Shown here piece after piece: positions 1 through 8,340 of a stretch of 64,000 nt of DNA. The DNA comes from an uncultured Flavobacteriales bacterium. Its GTDB lineage: Bacteria > Bacteroidota > Bacteroidia > Flavobacteriales > JBLHRE01. Positions within the stretch are counted from its first letter, which is position 1; every line of letters starts with the position of its first letter. A program made the translations under genes and the position numbers. Under the pieces are notes generated by a model. That model was not told where the DNA came from and ran no database searches. It saw nothing but the letters and a program-made list of their open reading frames with translations. The stretch covers positions 21,441 through 85,440 of the forward strand of contig CAKZPI010000017.1 of NCBI GenBank assembly GCA_937139155.1, given 5' to 3'.

Positions 1-110
1 CCAACTGCAATGGGCTTCCCCCTCAGTTCAGGAAAATCGCGTTGTTCAACGGAGGCATAAAATGCATCCATGTCAACGTGAATGATTTTCCTAAGATTCG
101 ATGATTTCAA
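1..110 (-). CDS. dinB: DNA polymerase IV (DinB), N-terminal fragment cut by window edge
   Basis: This is the first part of a Y-family translesion DNA polymerase; the rest lies beyond the left edge. The readable protein contains [12 protein letters not shown] and ELRGKPIAV, the DinB N-terminal signature that carries the first catalytic Asp. Conserved residues RKIIHVD precede the Met of MDAF, and no ATG lies upstream of them before an in-frame stop. A TTG at 110-108 is therefore the likeliest start; the ATG at 71-69 would remove the first conserved strand. The start overlaps the end of the upstream exonuclease gene by 20 nt, which suggests the two DNA-metabolism genes are cotranscribed. Family assignment is firm, the start codon is inferred. 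Confidence 0.85.
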   Translation of the reverse strand, partial: MKSSNLRKIIHVDMDAFYASVEQRDFPELRGKPIAV

Positions 111-816
111 TGCAATCGTCGTTAATTTCTGGATATTGGTTTAAAGCTCTATACACCTTAGCCACGGTGATGGTGTCTTTTTCGCAATAGGTTTTGATTC
201 GGTCTAGATCTCCTTCTTCATAATATACCGAGCCTACTTGTGATCCGTCAATATCATCTTTCGGAGAAGGAATCCCGAAAAGGGCTGCCAAAAGCTTTAA
301 AGAGGTGAAGTTTTTATAGTCTCCAAACTTCCAAAGCTCCATGGTATCAAGATGCCTGATTTCCCAAGGCTTCTTGCCAGAAATCCTCAAGGCCTCTGGA
401 AGCTTAATTCCATGAATAAGCATTCTTCGAGCCAAGACGGGAAAGTCAAATTCTTTACCATTATGCGCACAAAGAAACTTATTGTTTCCTGAGAAATACT
501 GATCAAGTAGGTGGGCAAAATCAGCAAGGACCTTCTTTTCATCTTTACCAATAAACGACTTGACCCTCATGCCTGCACCCTTTTCTGATTCGGTCATAAT
601 GGCTGTGGAAATGCAAACCACTTTATTGAATTCGGAAAGAATTCCGGCCCTGCGTTTATAAAGTTCGTCGAGGCTTTCGTCTTCCTCCCTATACCTTTGG
701 GTTTTTGCTTCGTAAAGAGCTTGAAGCTCAGGATCTAGCTCAGAAAAGTTCTTTTTACCAGGAACGGTTTCAATGTCAAGGAATAGGATGTTCTGAATGG
801 GTGGTTCTTGATTCAT
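91..816 (-). CDS. DEDDy-type 3'-5' exonuclease (PolB-like exonuclease domain)
   Basis: A 241-residue stand-alone 3'-5' exonuclease of the type related to the proofreading domain of family B DNA polymerases. Visible catalytic motifs are D14-I-E16 (ExoI), the NGKEFDFP block with D124 (ExoII) and Y210-C-E-K-D214 (ExoIII, YxxxD), the full DEDDy set. No polymerase or helicase domain is attached. The protein is expected to be cytoplasmic and to trim single-stranded DNA 3' ends during repair or replication. Its neighbour dinB starts inside its 3' end, so both may act in DNA damage tolerance. Its own start overlaps the upstream serine hydrolase gene by 41 nt. The exact substrate is not known from the sequence. 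Confidence 0.8.
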   Translation of the reverse strand: MNQEPPIQNILFLDIETVPGKKNFSELDPELQALYEAKTQRYREEDESLDELYKRRAGILSEFNKVVCISTAIMTESEKGAGMRVKSFIGKDEKKVLADFAHLLDQYFSGNNKFLCAHNGKEFDFPVLARRMLIHGIKLPEALRISGKKPWEIRHLDTMELWKFGDYKNFTSLKLLAALFGIPSPKDDIDGSQVGSVYYEEGDLDRIKTYCEKDTITVAKVYRALNQYPEINDDCIEIIES

Positions 817-1945
817 ACCAATGTTTTATTTCGTTCAAAATCACATGTACTTCGTCTGGATGATGCCCGTCGGTTTGAGGTCCGCGGGTTTTACCCAGAC
901 GAACCACTACGGCATCTAATTCAGGAATCACAAATACATACTGACCCAAGATACCGCGCATATAAAAAACTTCCAAACCGGAGCTTTCTACCCTCCAAAA
1001 ACCATGGCTATAGTAATCAACCATATCGGCTTCAGCCACCAAATCAACCCAAGAAGAATCTAAAATCTGCTGACCCTTCCAGTTTCCATGATCAAGGTAA
1101 AGCTGACCTATTCTTCCAAAATCTCGGGCATTGCTGGCAAAACAACAATAGCCTTTTTCAAGTCCATCCGCATGATCTAAGACCCAATAAGCATCCTCGG
1201 TAGCCTGAAGAGGGGTCCATAATTTCTTTTGAGCAAAACTAGCCACGGGCATATTCACAGCCTTAGACAGAGCCAATCCGAGAAGGGCCGTGTTTCCACT
1301 TAAGTATTCAAATTGAGTACCCGGAGGAACCACCACATTTAGGTCACGAACCAAGGTTTCAAGGTCATCCCCATAATAAGCCTTGGCCGTGATGGAGAAA
1401 GGTGAGGTATAATGCTCTTCCCAATTCAAACCAGAACACATTCTAACCAAATGACCAAAGGTTAAACCGGCATTGGGACCTTCCGAAAACTCGTGAATAA
1501 AATCGCCAATGGGCTGATTGAGGCTGGTGAGATGCCCTTCTTGAACGGCAATTTGTGTCAAGGTAGCAAGAATGGATTTTGCCATGGAAAAAGAATTGCT
1601 AGCCACCTCCGGACCGTATTGCTCCCAGTACCTTTCAAATCGGAGGCTATCGTTTTGAATCACCAAAAAAGCCGTGGTTTCAAGCTTTTCAAGCTCTAAA
1701 AGGCTGGCCTTAGAAACCTCTTTGATTTGGTAGTTTGCTCCTTCTGGCCAGGGATGGGGATTAAGCGCCTCTATCTTTCGGGTTGGAAAGAAATGCCAAT
1801 CGTCAATGCTGGCCGAATTGTAGCCTCTTAAATAGGTCAGCCGCACTCCTTTTATCAAATAATCCGTACCGGTAATGTACAATAGAGCAATCGCCAGGCC
1901 AATCAGAGACAAAAGCGAAATGAGGAACCATTTTAGGAAGCGCAT
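776..1945 (-). CDS. Serine hydrolase, class C beta-lactamase-like family, membrane-anchored
   Basis: A 389-residue protein of the beta-lactamase / penicillin-binding-protein superfamily. It has an uncleaved-looking N-terminal membrane segment at about residues 5-26. The nucleophile motif SxxK is S120-M-A-K123, the second motif is Y214-L-S, and the third is H314-G315, replacing the usual KTG. These are the active-site elements of esterase, peptidase and beta-lactamase members. The catalytic domain should face the periplasm. Family members have diverse substrates, so real beta-lactamase activity is not implied. The coding end overlaps the exonuclease start by 41 nt, which suggests a shared transcript with the downstream exonuclease and dinB. 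Confidence 0.8.
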   Translation of the reverse strand: MRFLKWFLISLLSLIGLAIALLYITGTDYLIKGVRLTYLRGYNSASIDDWHFFPTRKIEALNPHPWPEGANYQIKEVSKASLLELEKLETTAFLVIQNDSLRFERYWEQYGPEVASNSFSMAKSILATLTQIAVQEGHLTSLNQPIGDFIHEFSEGPNAGLTFGHLVRMCSGLNWEEHYTSPFSITAKAYYGDDLETLVRDLNVVVPPGTQFEYLSGNTALLGLALSKAVNMPVASFAQKKLWTPLQATEDAYWVLDHADGLEKGYCCFASNARDFGRIGQLYLDHGNWKGQQILDSSWVDLVAEADMVDYYSHGFWRVESSGLEVFYMRGILGQYVFVIPELDAVVVRLGKTRGPQTDGHHPDEVHVILNEIKHWYESRTTHSEHPIP

Positions 1946-2153
1946 AGACCTTTCATTTTAGGATTTGAAAGTAGGCAAAAACCATGAAACCGAAACATCC
2001 CATTCATGGCCTGAAATCCAAGGCATTGACATGACTCTAGAGCTGGTGAGGACGGATTTTCCAAAGGCCTGAAATCCCGAAAACCCCATTTGGATTCAAG
2101 AATTTTAAACTCCATATCTAAGGCTCAAAACCAAAATCACAAAACTGATTTCC

Positions 2154-2161
2154 TACCTTTC
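2154..2161 (+). promoter_or_regulatory. -7 promoter element (TACCTTTC) 4 nt before the cyclase ATG
   Basis: TACCTTTC is one base from the Bacteroidota -7 consensus TAnnTTTG. Only four bases (GGCC) separate it from the ATG at 2166, so transcription should begin at or next to the start codon. No clear -33 TTTG is visible. Confidence 0.45.
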
Positions 2162-2165
2162 GGCC

Positions 2166-2918
2166 ATGAAGGCAAAAATTTCTTGTACACTGGGTGAGGT
2201 TCGGATAGACTTAAGCAAGCCAATGGACTGCTCTTTACCCCTTTCACCTGGCGAAAATACCCCGCGAGCTTGGTATGTTGACCCCGTGAAGTTTTCACCC
2301 GTGGTAATGGGAGACTGGATTGGAGACGTGAACCAAGGGGGGGACGTGAATTTCAAAGACGTTGAGTTCAATCCGCACGGAAATGGAACCCATACCGAAT
2401 GTGTTGGGCATATCTCAAAAGAAGGGCATACCATAAACCAAAGCTTAAAAACGTTCTGGTTTACCGTAAAACTGGCCTCCATTCAAGCTCAAGACCTGAA
2501 AAACGGCGACCAGGTTTTTACCAAAAAGCAGTTTGAATCAAACCTTGGAACGGAGCCTGTGGAAGCATTCATGGTCAGAACCCTACCCAATGATTCTGAA
2601 AAACGCCATAAAAATCATTCGAATACAAACTGGCCCTATGTTTTAGAAGAGGCAGCGGTTTTCTTGCGAGAACGAGGAATTCAGCATTATTTGACAGATT
2701 TGCCCTCGGTTGATCGAGAGCAAGATGAAGGAAAGCTTCTGGCCCACCATGCCTTTTGGAACTATCCGGAAAACCCACGTGAAGAAGCCACCATTTCGGA
2801 AATGCTCTTCATTCCAAACTCCATCCCCGATGGGATTTACCTTCTGAACATTCAAATTGCCAGCTTTGAATTGGATGCCAGTCCGTCAAAGCCCATCCTT
2901 TACAGAATTGAATCATGA
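2166..2918 (+). CDS. Cyclase family protein (kynurenine formamidase / arylformamidase-like)
   Basis: A 250-residue member of the metal-dependent cyclase family (PF04199 type), which includes bacterial arylformamidases and isatin hydrolases. The metal-binding signature HxGTHxDxPxH appears in variant form: H71-G-N-G-T-H76-T-E78-C-V-G-H82, with Glu in place of the usual Asp and no Pro. No signal peptide is seen, so it should act in the cytoplasm on an amide or ester-type substrate. No other tryptophan-degradation genes are nearby, so a kynurenine role is not supported by context. The stop overlaps the ATG of the next gene by 4 nt (ATGA), which indicates translational coupling. Confidence 0.7.
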   Translation: MKAKISCTLGEVRIDLSKPMDCSLPLSPGENTPRAWYVDPVKFSPVVMGDWIGDVNQGGDVNFKDVEFNPHGNGTHTECVGHISKEGHTINQSLKTFWFTVKLASIQAQDLKNGDQVFTKKQFESNLGTEPVEAFMVRTLPNDSEKRHKNHSNTNWPYVLEEAAVFLRERGIQHYLTDLPSVDREQDEGKLLAHHAFWNYPENPREEATISEMLFIPNSIPDGIYLLNIQIASFELDASPSKPILYRIES

Positions 2919-3280
2919 ATCCAGAAGAATTTCATGCCTTTTGCGCGGCCAAACCAGGAGTAGAAGCCTCCTTCCCTTTCAATGAAACCACCTTGGTTTT
3001 TAAGGTGATGGGGAAAATGTTTGCCCTAGGTCCTTTGGATGCAAACCCCTTCCGAATCAATCTCAAATGCGATCCAGAAAGAGCGGTTGAGCTTCGTGAG
3101 GAATATCCTACAATCCTTCCGGGCTACCATATGAACAAACAACATTGGATTACCTTGGTGCTAGATGGAAGCCTTCCCAATGCATTGGTCATCGACCTGA
3201 TCAACCATAGCTATGAACTCATAGTTTCAAGCCTTCCGAAGAAAAAGAAGGAAGAACTAGACTTGCTAGGATCAGAATAA
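2915..3280 (+). CDS. MmcQ/YjbR family protein
   Basis: A 121-residue protein with the full length and pattern of the MmcQ/YjbR (CyaY-like fold) family: an N-terminal segment with the PFNETTLVFKV strand, FALGPLDANPFRINLKCDP, and a C-terminal HWITLVLDGSLP with a basic KKKKEE tail. Members are often described as DNA-binding, but their molecular function is poorly defined. It is translationally coupled to the upstream cyclase through a 4-nt overlap. Family is well supported; the biological role is unknown. Confidence 0.8.
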   Translation: MNPEEFHAFCAAKPGVEASFPFNETTLVFKVMGKMFALGPLDANPFRINLKCDPERAVELREEYPTILPGYHMNKQHWITLVLDGSLPNALVIDLINHSYELIVSSLPKKKKEELDLLGSE

Positions 3281-3302
3281 AACAGGAAGGGAAAATAGGC
3301 CG

Positions 3303-3310
3303 TACCTTTG
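3303..3310 (+). promoter_or_regulatory. -7 promoter element (TACCTTTG) for the DUF502-DUF3109-yidD group
   Basis: An exact TAnnTTTG match lies 16 nt before the GTG start at 3327, in the only gap of this plus-strand run. I see no good -33 TTTG at the expected distance. Confidence 0.4.
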
Positions 3311-3326
3311 CCCAAAATATTACCCC

Positions 3327-3908
3327 GTGTTTTCAAATCTGGCAAAATTATTTCTTCAAGGACTTCTTTATTTGGTGCCAATTGGGGCCACCTTTTACAT
3401 CATTTACAAATCCTTTGTTTGGCTAGACAGCCTGCTTCCTACTGAAATACCCGGCTTGGGCATCTTAATCATTATTGGGGCTGTAACCCTCATTGGTTTC
3501 ATTGGAAATTATTTGATTACCGCTCCTGTCATTAGCGTGGGTAACCGAATTCTAAAAAAGGCACCCCTTATAAAAATCATTTATACTTCGGTTAAAGACT
3601 TGCTTACGGCCTTCGTGGGAAAGCAAAGAAGCTTTACCCAACCCGTGCTTTTTAAGGTTTATGAGAATTCTGAGATTAGAAGATTGGGTTTTGTAACCGA
3701 TGAGGACCTTAAAAAATTAGATGCTTCGGAAGATCTGGTAGGGGTTTACGCTCCCCATTCCTACGCCTTTTCAGGTCAGCTATTCTTCATCCCCAAATCC
3801 TATATACAACCCGTGCCGGCCAGCTCAGCAGATGTAATGAAGTACATCATTTCAGGAGGGGTTACCCGGGTGGAGGAAAAGGAAATAAAACCCAAAATGA
3901 AACCATGA
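3327..3908 (+). CDS. DUF502 family membrane protein
   Basis: A 193-residue DUF502 protein. It opens with two hydrophobic segments (about residues 8-28 and 43-65) that contain the family-typical LVPIGATFYIIY, followed by a soluble C-terminal domain with LIKIIYTSVKDLLTAFVG. The start is GTG at 3327; no ATG lies upstream in frame before the -7 box. It is expected in the inner membrane. Function is unknown in the family. The stop overlaps the next gene by 4 nt, so DUF502, DUF3109 and yidD are probably one operon. Confidence 0.8.
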   Translation: MFSNLAKLFLQGLLYLVPIGATFYIIYKSFVWLDSLLPTEIPGLGILIIIGAVTLIGFIGNYLITAPVISVGNRILKKAPLIKIIYTSVKDLLTAFVGKQRSFTQPVLFKVYENSEIRRLGFVTDEDLKKLDASEDLVGVYAPHSYAFSGQLFFIPKSYIQPVPASSADVMKYIISGGVTRVEEKEIKPKMKP

Positions 3909-4492
3909 TTCAACTTGGTGAAATATTAATCAGCGAAGACATTTTTGAAACCAAATTTGTCTGCGATCTTCAAGCTTGCAAAGGAGCTTGTTGCGTAGAA
4001 GGGGAAGGAGGAGCTCCCTTGACCCTTGAAGAGGTTGAAATCCTAGAAAACATCCTTCCGGATATCGAACCATTCCTTGACCCAAAAGGCTTGAAAGAAA
4101 TTCAAGAAAAGGGAGTGGCCGTTACAGGATACGATGGGGAGCTGGAAACCCCACTTTTGAATGGAAAAGAATGCGCGTATTTGGTTTACGATGAGAAAGG
4201 CATGGCCCTTTGCGGGATAGAGATGGCGCATAAAGCAGGAAAGACCGACTTTAAAAAGCCCATTTCCTGCCACCTTTACCCAATACGAGAAAAGGAGCTT
4301 AGAATAGGTTCAGCCATGAACTACCACCGCTGGGGAATCTGTTCAGACGCCTGCACTCTTGGTGAAAAACTCGGAATTCCTCTATTTCGTTTTGCCAAAG
4401 ACCCCTTGGTTAGAAAGTATGGTGAAGATTGGTATAAAGAGCTGGAAGAGGTTTATGAGGTTTTGGTTCGGGAAGGACGAATCAATCCGTGA
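3905..4492 (+). CDS. DUF3109 family cysteine-rich protein
   Basis: A 195-residue DUF3109 protein, a family common in Bacteroidota. The N-terminal part carries a dense Cys cluster (FVCDLQACKGACCVEGEGG), with more Cys residues later (KECAYLV, MALCGIE, ISCHLYP, GICSDACTLG). This pattern suggests a metal or Fe-S site, as in the related YkgJ-type proteins, but this is inference. No signal peptide or membrane segment is seen. It overlaps DUF502 by 4 nt upstream and yidD by 1 nt downstream, indicating translational coupling with two membrane-related genes. Confidence 0.8.
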   Translation: MIQLGEILISEDIFETKFVCDLQACKGACCVEGEGGAPLTLEEVEILENILPDIEPFLDPKGLKEIQEKGVAVTGYDGELETPLLNGKECAYLVYDEKGMALCGIEMAHKAGKTDFKKPISCHLYPIREKELRIGSAMNYHRWGICSDACTLGEKLGIPLFRFAKDPLVRKYGEDWYKELEEVYEVLVREGRINP

Positions 4493-4734
4493 TGCGTAAG
4501 CTCATAAATTTCATATTCACCTTTCCCATCAAGGTTTATCAATGGGTATTATCTCCTTTTCTAGGGGCCAACTGCCGACATACCCCTACTTGTTCTGCTT
4601 ATACCATTCAAGCCATAGAAGAATGGGGTCCGCTGTACGGATTATGGCTTGGAATGAAAAGACTTTCAAAATGCCACCCCTGGGGCACAGAAGGCCATGA
4701 CCCCGTACCCAAGAACCCCAAGAGAAGGCCTTAA
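4492..4734 (+). CDS. yidD: Membrane protein insertion efficiency factor YidD
   Basis: An 80-residue YidD protein, a small membrane-associated factor that assists YidC/Sec-dependent insertion of inner membrane proteins. The hallmark GANCRHTPTCSAYTIQAIEEWG is present, followed by RLSKCHPWG. I chose the ATG at 4492, which shares one base with the preceding TGA; a GTG directly before it (4489) would add one residue. It sits away from yidC, rnpA and rpmH, as is common in Bacteroidota, and is coupled to DUF3109. Confidence 0.9.
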   Translation: MRKLINFIFTFPIKVYQWVLSPFLGANCRHTPTCSAYTIQAIEEWGPLYGLWLGMKRLSKCHPWGTEGHDPVPKNPKRRP

Positions 4735-4777
4735 CCAAGCTCAGCGATTCTGCGTATATTTTTCCAAATTTCATCGC

Positions 4778-5638
4778 ATGTCAAATCGGAAAATTCGCCG
4801 CGTACTTCAAACTGTACAAGTACCTATGGGAGAAATGACCGTTGGTCAACCCCTTCCTTCAGGTAGCGTTCAACAAATTGATCCTTTCTTATTGCTGCAT
4901 CATTTGCATACCCAAACGCCTCCTGGAAGGAAGCCGAAAGAAACAGGGGTAGGTCCTCATCCACATAGAGGGTTTTCACCGGTAAGCTATATTTTCGAAG
5001 GGGAAATGAACCACCAAGATTCCCATGGAAACAATGAAATGGTGGGTCCGGGCGGTGTTCAATGGATGCATGCCGGCAGCGGAATCACCCATAGTGAACG
5101 GTTTACCAAGAAATTTGCTAAGGAAGGAGGGCTCTTGGACATGATACAGCTTTGGGTAAACACTCCGGCCAAGCATAAAATGGAAACCCCTTATTACCTC
5201 CCCATTAAATCAGGTGATTTTCCGAAAATTGAAACAGAAAAAGCGGATGTAGACCTGGTAGCGGGTGATTTTCAAGGCAAAAAAGGACCTGCCAAAATTT
5301 TTAGTCCGCAGATTCACCTAAAAATGGAAGCTGAATCTGGCGCTAAAGCGGATTGGGAATTTCCAAGAACCCATAACCTCCTGGTCTTTGTATTGAAAGG
5401 GAAGTTGAAAATTGATGGTCAGGAAATCAATAAAGGAGACCTGGCCTGGATGGATGAATCAGGAGATAACCTGAGCTGGGAATGCTTGGAAGAGGCTAGA
5501 GTGCTTATTGTAAGCGGACAGCCTTTAAAAGAACCCGTTTCTACCTACGGCCCTTTTGTTATGAATACCCAGACAGAAATTATGGAGGCCCTTCGTGATG
5601 CTCAAGCTGGAAAAATGGGTGTACTTATTGAAGAATAA
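4778..5638 (+). CDS. Pirin family protein (cupin)
   Basis: A 286-residue pirin-like bicupin. The metal ligands known from pirin are present with the right spacing: H61, H63, H105 and E107, in HPHRGF and GITHSE. Pirin relatives include quercetin dioxygenases and redox-sensing regulators, so the exact activity is open. The start is set at ATG 4778, because the open frame upstream runs back through the end of yidD and has no pirin-like residues. The gene is followed 9 nt later by a convergent gene. Cytoplasmic location is expected. Confidence 0.85.
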   Translation: MSNRKIRRVLQTVQVPMGEMTVGQPLPSGSVQQIDPFLLLHHLHTQTPPGRKPKETGVGPHPHRGFSPVSYIFEGEMNHQDSHGNNEMVGPGGVQWMHAGSGITHSERFTKKFAKEGGLLDMIQLWVNTPAKHKMETPYYLPIKSGDFPKIETEKADVDLVAGDFQGKKGPAKIFSPQIHLKMEAESGAKADWEFPRTHNLLVFVLKGKLKIDGQEINKGDLAWMDESGDNLSWECLEEARVLIVSGQPLKEPVSTYGPFVMNTQTEIMEALRDAQAGKMGVLIEE

Positions 5639-5669
5639 AGCCTTGTTCTAGTTTCTGGGGAGCGGCTTT
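5637..5669. terminator. Weak shared terminator candidate between convergent genes
   Basis: AAAGCC at 5637-5642 can pair with GGCTTT at 5664-5669 across a 21-nt loop. The left arm overlaps the pirin stop codon, and the right arm lies inside the 3' end of the opposing membrane-protein gene. The loop is long, so support is modest. Confidence 0.3.
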
Positions 5670-6487
5670 CTTTCACCTTGGTACAACAAGATTAAAGGAA
5701 TCATGAAATGCGCCGACCGTACGGTAAAAGCCCAAACCCATTGATGTAAGCTATGGAGGGCATCGTACCCATAAAAATTGGTGTAGATCCGTGCAAAAGC
5801 CGTTAGAAACCCCCAGGCAATCATATAAACTAAGGCGGGTTTTCTAATTTTCGGAATGAATACGCCTATGGCCACTAAAAGGTCCATAACACCCGCCCAA
5901 AACAAGAACTTCACAGCAAGCCCCTGATCAAGGCCCAAGCCCTTAATGGTCATTGATACAAATTTCTGGGGCAAGGGGGCAATGTTCATGGCATATAAAC
6001 CATGAGCAATAAACGTTATGGCAATGGCTATTTTTAAAAAGGTAAAGGCTTTTGTAAAGTTGCCCTTCTTATAAATGAAAATCAAAACCACCGGTGCGGC
6101 TAGCTGTCCGGTAAACTCAAAAAGAAGAGCCAGGTTCAGAAACTGCCCGAAAAAATGGAGCCATAAATATGGAGTGAACAATACAAGGCCTCCAATCAAT
6201 GCGTACAAAGGCCATTTCCTTTTCTCATTCAAAAACCAAACACAACCTCCTACCAGGGTAAAGATTAAGCCCAAAAACTTGATTCCCATCTGAATTCCTT
6301 GATCATACCTAGGAAGGGTAACCCATTCATTCCATGAAATCTTGAATAGGTCAAGTATGGGTAGCATTAAATTCGAATCCCATAAGAATTCTCGGTAGGG
6401 TACATTAAAAAACAGGTGCTGGTAGCCCCGGGATACGAAGGTTATGCAAACCAGTAGCTTTAGTAAAAAGAGAGTCTTTGATTTCAT
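5648..6487 (-). CDS. Integral membrane protein with two DoxX-like halves
   Basis: A 279-residue hydrophobic protein with about eight membrane segments. The two halves resemble each other: LKLLVCITFVSRGYQHLF near the N-terminus and LKIAIAITFIAHGLYAMN in the middle, both like the first helix of DoxX proteins, which are single four-helix units. I set the start at ATG 6487; the frame extends further upstream, but those codons run into a palindrome and are not protein-like. DoxX-family proteins act in redox or quinone-linked membrane processes in some bacteria, but the role of this one is unknown. It is divergent from the phosphatase operon and convergent with pirin. Confidence 0.55.
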   Translation of the reverse strand: MKSKTLFLLKLLVCITFVSRGYQHLFFNVPYREFLWDSNLMLPILDLFKISWNEWVTLPRYDQGIQMGIKFLGLIFTLVGGCVWFLNEKRKWPLYALIGGLVLFTPYLWLHFFGQFLNLALLFEFTGQLAAPVVLIFIYKKGNFTKAFTFLKIAIAITFIAHGLYAMNIAPLPQKFVSMTIKGLGLDQGLAVKFLFWAGVMDLLVAIGVFIPKIRKPALVYMIAWGFLTAFARIYTNFYGYDALHSLHQWVWAFTVRSAHFMIPLILLYQGERKPLPRN

Positions 6488-6539
6488 TGCAGTTGTTTCA
6501 GGCTGCAAATATTGGTCATGTTTAGTCTGGATGAAATAG

Positions 6540-6557
6540 ATTGAACGATTGTTCAAT
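6540..6557. promoter_or_regulatory. Perfect inverted repeat, candidate operator between divergent genes
   Basis: ATTGAAC-GATT-GTTCAAT has 7-bp perfect arms around a 4-bp centre. It lies in the divergent spacer between the DoxX-like gene (start 6487) and the phosphatase operon (start 6649). The size and shape match operators of dimeric repressors such as TetR-type regulators, but none is encoded next to it. Confidence 0.5.
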
Positions 6558-6648
6558 ATTCTTTAACCTAGAGTTTACGCATCAGTGACCTTTGGAAAGC
6601 CATTGCGTAACATAGAGATTGGACTTTTGCGGCAAAGAAATAGCCGAT

Positions 6649-8337
6649 ATGAAAAGACTCGTACACCCTTTGCTTATTTTGTTGATTTGGTTAGGATCAG
6701 CCCAAGCTCAGCCAAAAAATTTCAGAACCATGTTTAGAGATAATCCTGCTAAAACTTTAGTGATAGGATGGTCTCAACCATTGGTAAGCTTACAAAACGG
6801 TTCCAATTTTAAGCTTTATTATAGTTCCACTGACCATGGAACCGACACCACGCTTTATGCATTGGATAACCAACCAGTAATTCCAAGTAGAACAAGCCAA
6901 ATGAAGTCTTTGAACCATTACTTCGTAAGGCTTGCAAATCTAAGCCCAAATACCAATTATTATTTCACCATTGCATATGATGATGTTTCCGGACAACGAG
7001 CTCAAACCCCAAGGTATTATTCAGCCACCCTGCCTGATGTTCCTACTGAGCCTTTGTCAATCATTGCTGGAGGAGACTCTCGTTTAGATTTAGAACATCC
7101 AGACCAAACCGCTGAATCCATCATTATTCGACAAGAAGCGAATAAAATGGTTTCAAAACTCCGGCCCCATCTGGTAGCATTCGGCGGTGATTACACCTTT
7201 GCCAATGCGGACGAAGAATGGGTGGATTGGCTAGAGGACTGGGAGTTAACCTATTCATCGGATGGAAGGATTACACCCATTGTAGCGGCTATTGGAAATC
7301 ATGAATATCCTCCGTTTTTAGCGCCCAGTGGAGCCCAAGTAGTGGTAGATATTTTTGACGTCCCTTCACCAGATGTTTATTACGCTTTAACTTTTGGAGG
7401 CAACCTTTTAAGGCTTTATACCCTTAATACAGAAATCTCCATACCCGGAAACCAAAGTCAATGGTTGGAGCAAGACCTTCAGACCACAGGTTTCGATGTA
7501 TACTGGAAAATGGCCCAATACCACAAGCCCATTCGTCCGCACGAAGCGGATAAATCAGACAATAACGACGGCTTTCACTACTGGGCCCAACCATTTTGGG
7601 ATTATCAAGTTCGATTAGTGGTTGAGTCAGACGCCCATGTGGTGAAAACTACCTGGCCTGTTATGCCTACCACCCAACCGGATGGAACTGGCTTTGGCAA
7701 TTACCAGGCGGACCATAATTTTGTGAGAAACGAAAACCGCGGAACCGTATTTGTAGGTGAAGGAACCTGGGCCGCCCTTCGGTCAGGCAATGACCCTAAA
7801 GCGTGGACCCGCGACATGGGTGGATTCAATCAAGTTAAGTGGATTTGGGTTAACCGTGACTCCATTCAAGTTCGAACCGTGGTTACGTATGACCCTACAG
7901 ATTCTCTGTATGTAAAAAATCTACAAGAGCTTTCCGATACCAACCGGTTTTCTGAACCTACTGGAATTCAACTTTGGAATCCTGGAAATGGAAAGGTGGT
8001 AAGCATTACCGATAACGGAAGAACTCCCAGACCTTCCCTTTCATCAGATCAGCCCAATTACTTGACCTATTCTGCTGAATTTAGCGTTGACCCAAGCCTT
8101 ATTAAAGATGGCTTTGCCCGAGTTCGACTGAATTATACCCGTGAACGAGAAGGGCTTGTAAGAATCTTTAACCTTCAGGGACAAGAGCTAATTAACCAAA
8201 CTATTTACACCAGCGGCGACCTTATGCAGGGCACCTTTGATTTCAACGGTATGCCGGAAGGGATTTATTTAATTACCCTGAAAGCTGGTGATCAAATTTA
8301 TACCAAGCGCGTAATATTTACCGGAAACAACCAATAA
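6649..8337 (+). CDS. T9SS-exported metallophosphoesterase (purple acid phosphatase-like)
   Basis: A 562-residue secreted protein. It has a signal peptide ending near AQAQ, a fibronectin-like N-terminal domain (to about residue 130) as in purple acid phosphatases, then metallophosphoesterase motifs GGD143SR, GGD181Y and GN217H218E. A C-terminal type IX sorting domain (GLVRIFNLQGQEL ... GIYLITLKAG) ends the chain. The last His motif is not the standard GHxH; SDAHVV near residue 325 may replace it. ATG 6649 is chosen because it opens the signal peptide. The next gene, another phosphatase, begins 3 nt after the stop, so the two are one operon. It should release phosphate outside the cell. Confidence 0.8.
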   Translation: MKRLVHPLLILLIWLGSAQAQPKNFRTMFRDNPAKTLVIGWSQPLVSLQNGSNFKLYYSSTDHGTDTTLYALDNQPVIPSRTSQMKSLNHYFVRLANLSPNTNYYFTIAYDDVSGQRAQTPRYYSATLPDVPTEPLSIIAGGDSRLDLEHPDQTAESIIIRQEANKMVSKLRPHLVAFGGDYTFANADEEWVDWLEDWELTYSSDGRITPIVAAIGNHEYPPFLAPSGAQVVVDIFDVPSPDVYYALTFGGNLLRLYTLNTEISIPGNQSQWLEQDLQTTGFDVYWKMAQYHKPIRPHEADKSDNNDGFHYWAQPFWDYQVRLVVESDAHVVKTTWPVMPTTQPDGTGFGNYQADHNFVRNENRGTVFVGEGTWAALRSGNDPKAWTRDMGGFNQVKWIWVNRDSIQVRTVVTYDPTDSLYVKNLQELSDTNRFSEPTGIQLWNPGNGKVVSITDNGRTPRPSLSSDQPNYLTYSAEFSVDPSLIKDGFARVRLNYTREREGLVRIFNLQGQELINQTIYTSGDLMQGTFDFNGMPEGIYLITLKAGDQIYTKRVIFTGNNQ

Positions 8338-8340
8338 ACC

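Noticed and set aside
776..1945. Calling the serine hydrolase an antibiotic-resistance beta-lactamase
   Set aside because: The third motif is HG rather than KTG and the protein is membrane-anchored; the family is mostly esterases and peptidases.
1933..2115. 60-residue minus-strand open frame upstream of the serine hydrolase
   Set aside because: Low-complexity translation of the divergent spacer with no family residues.
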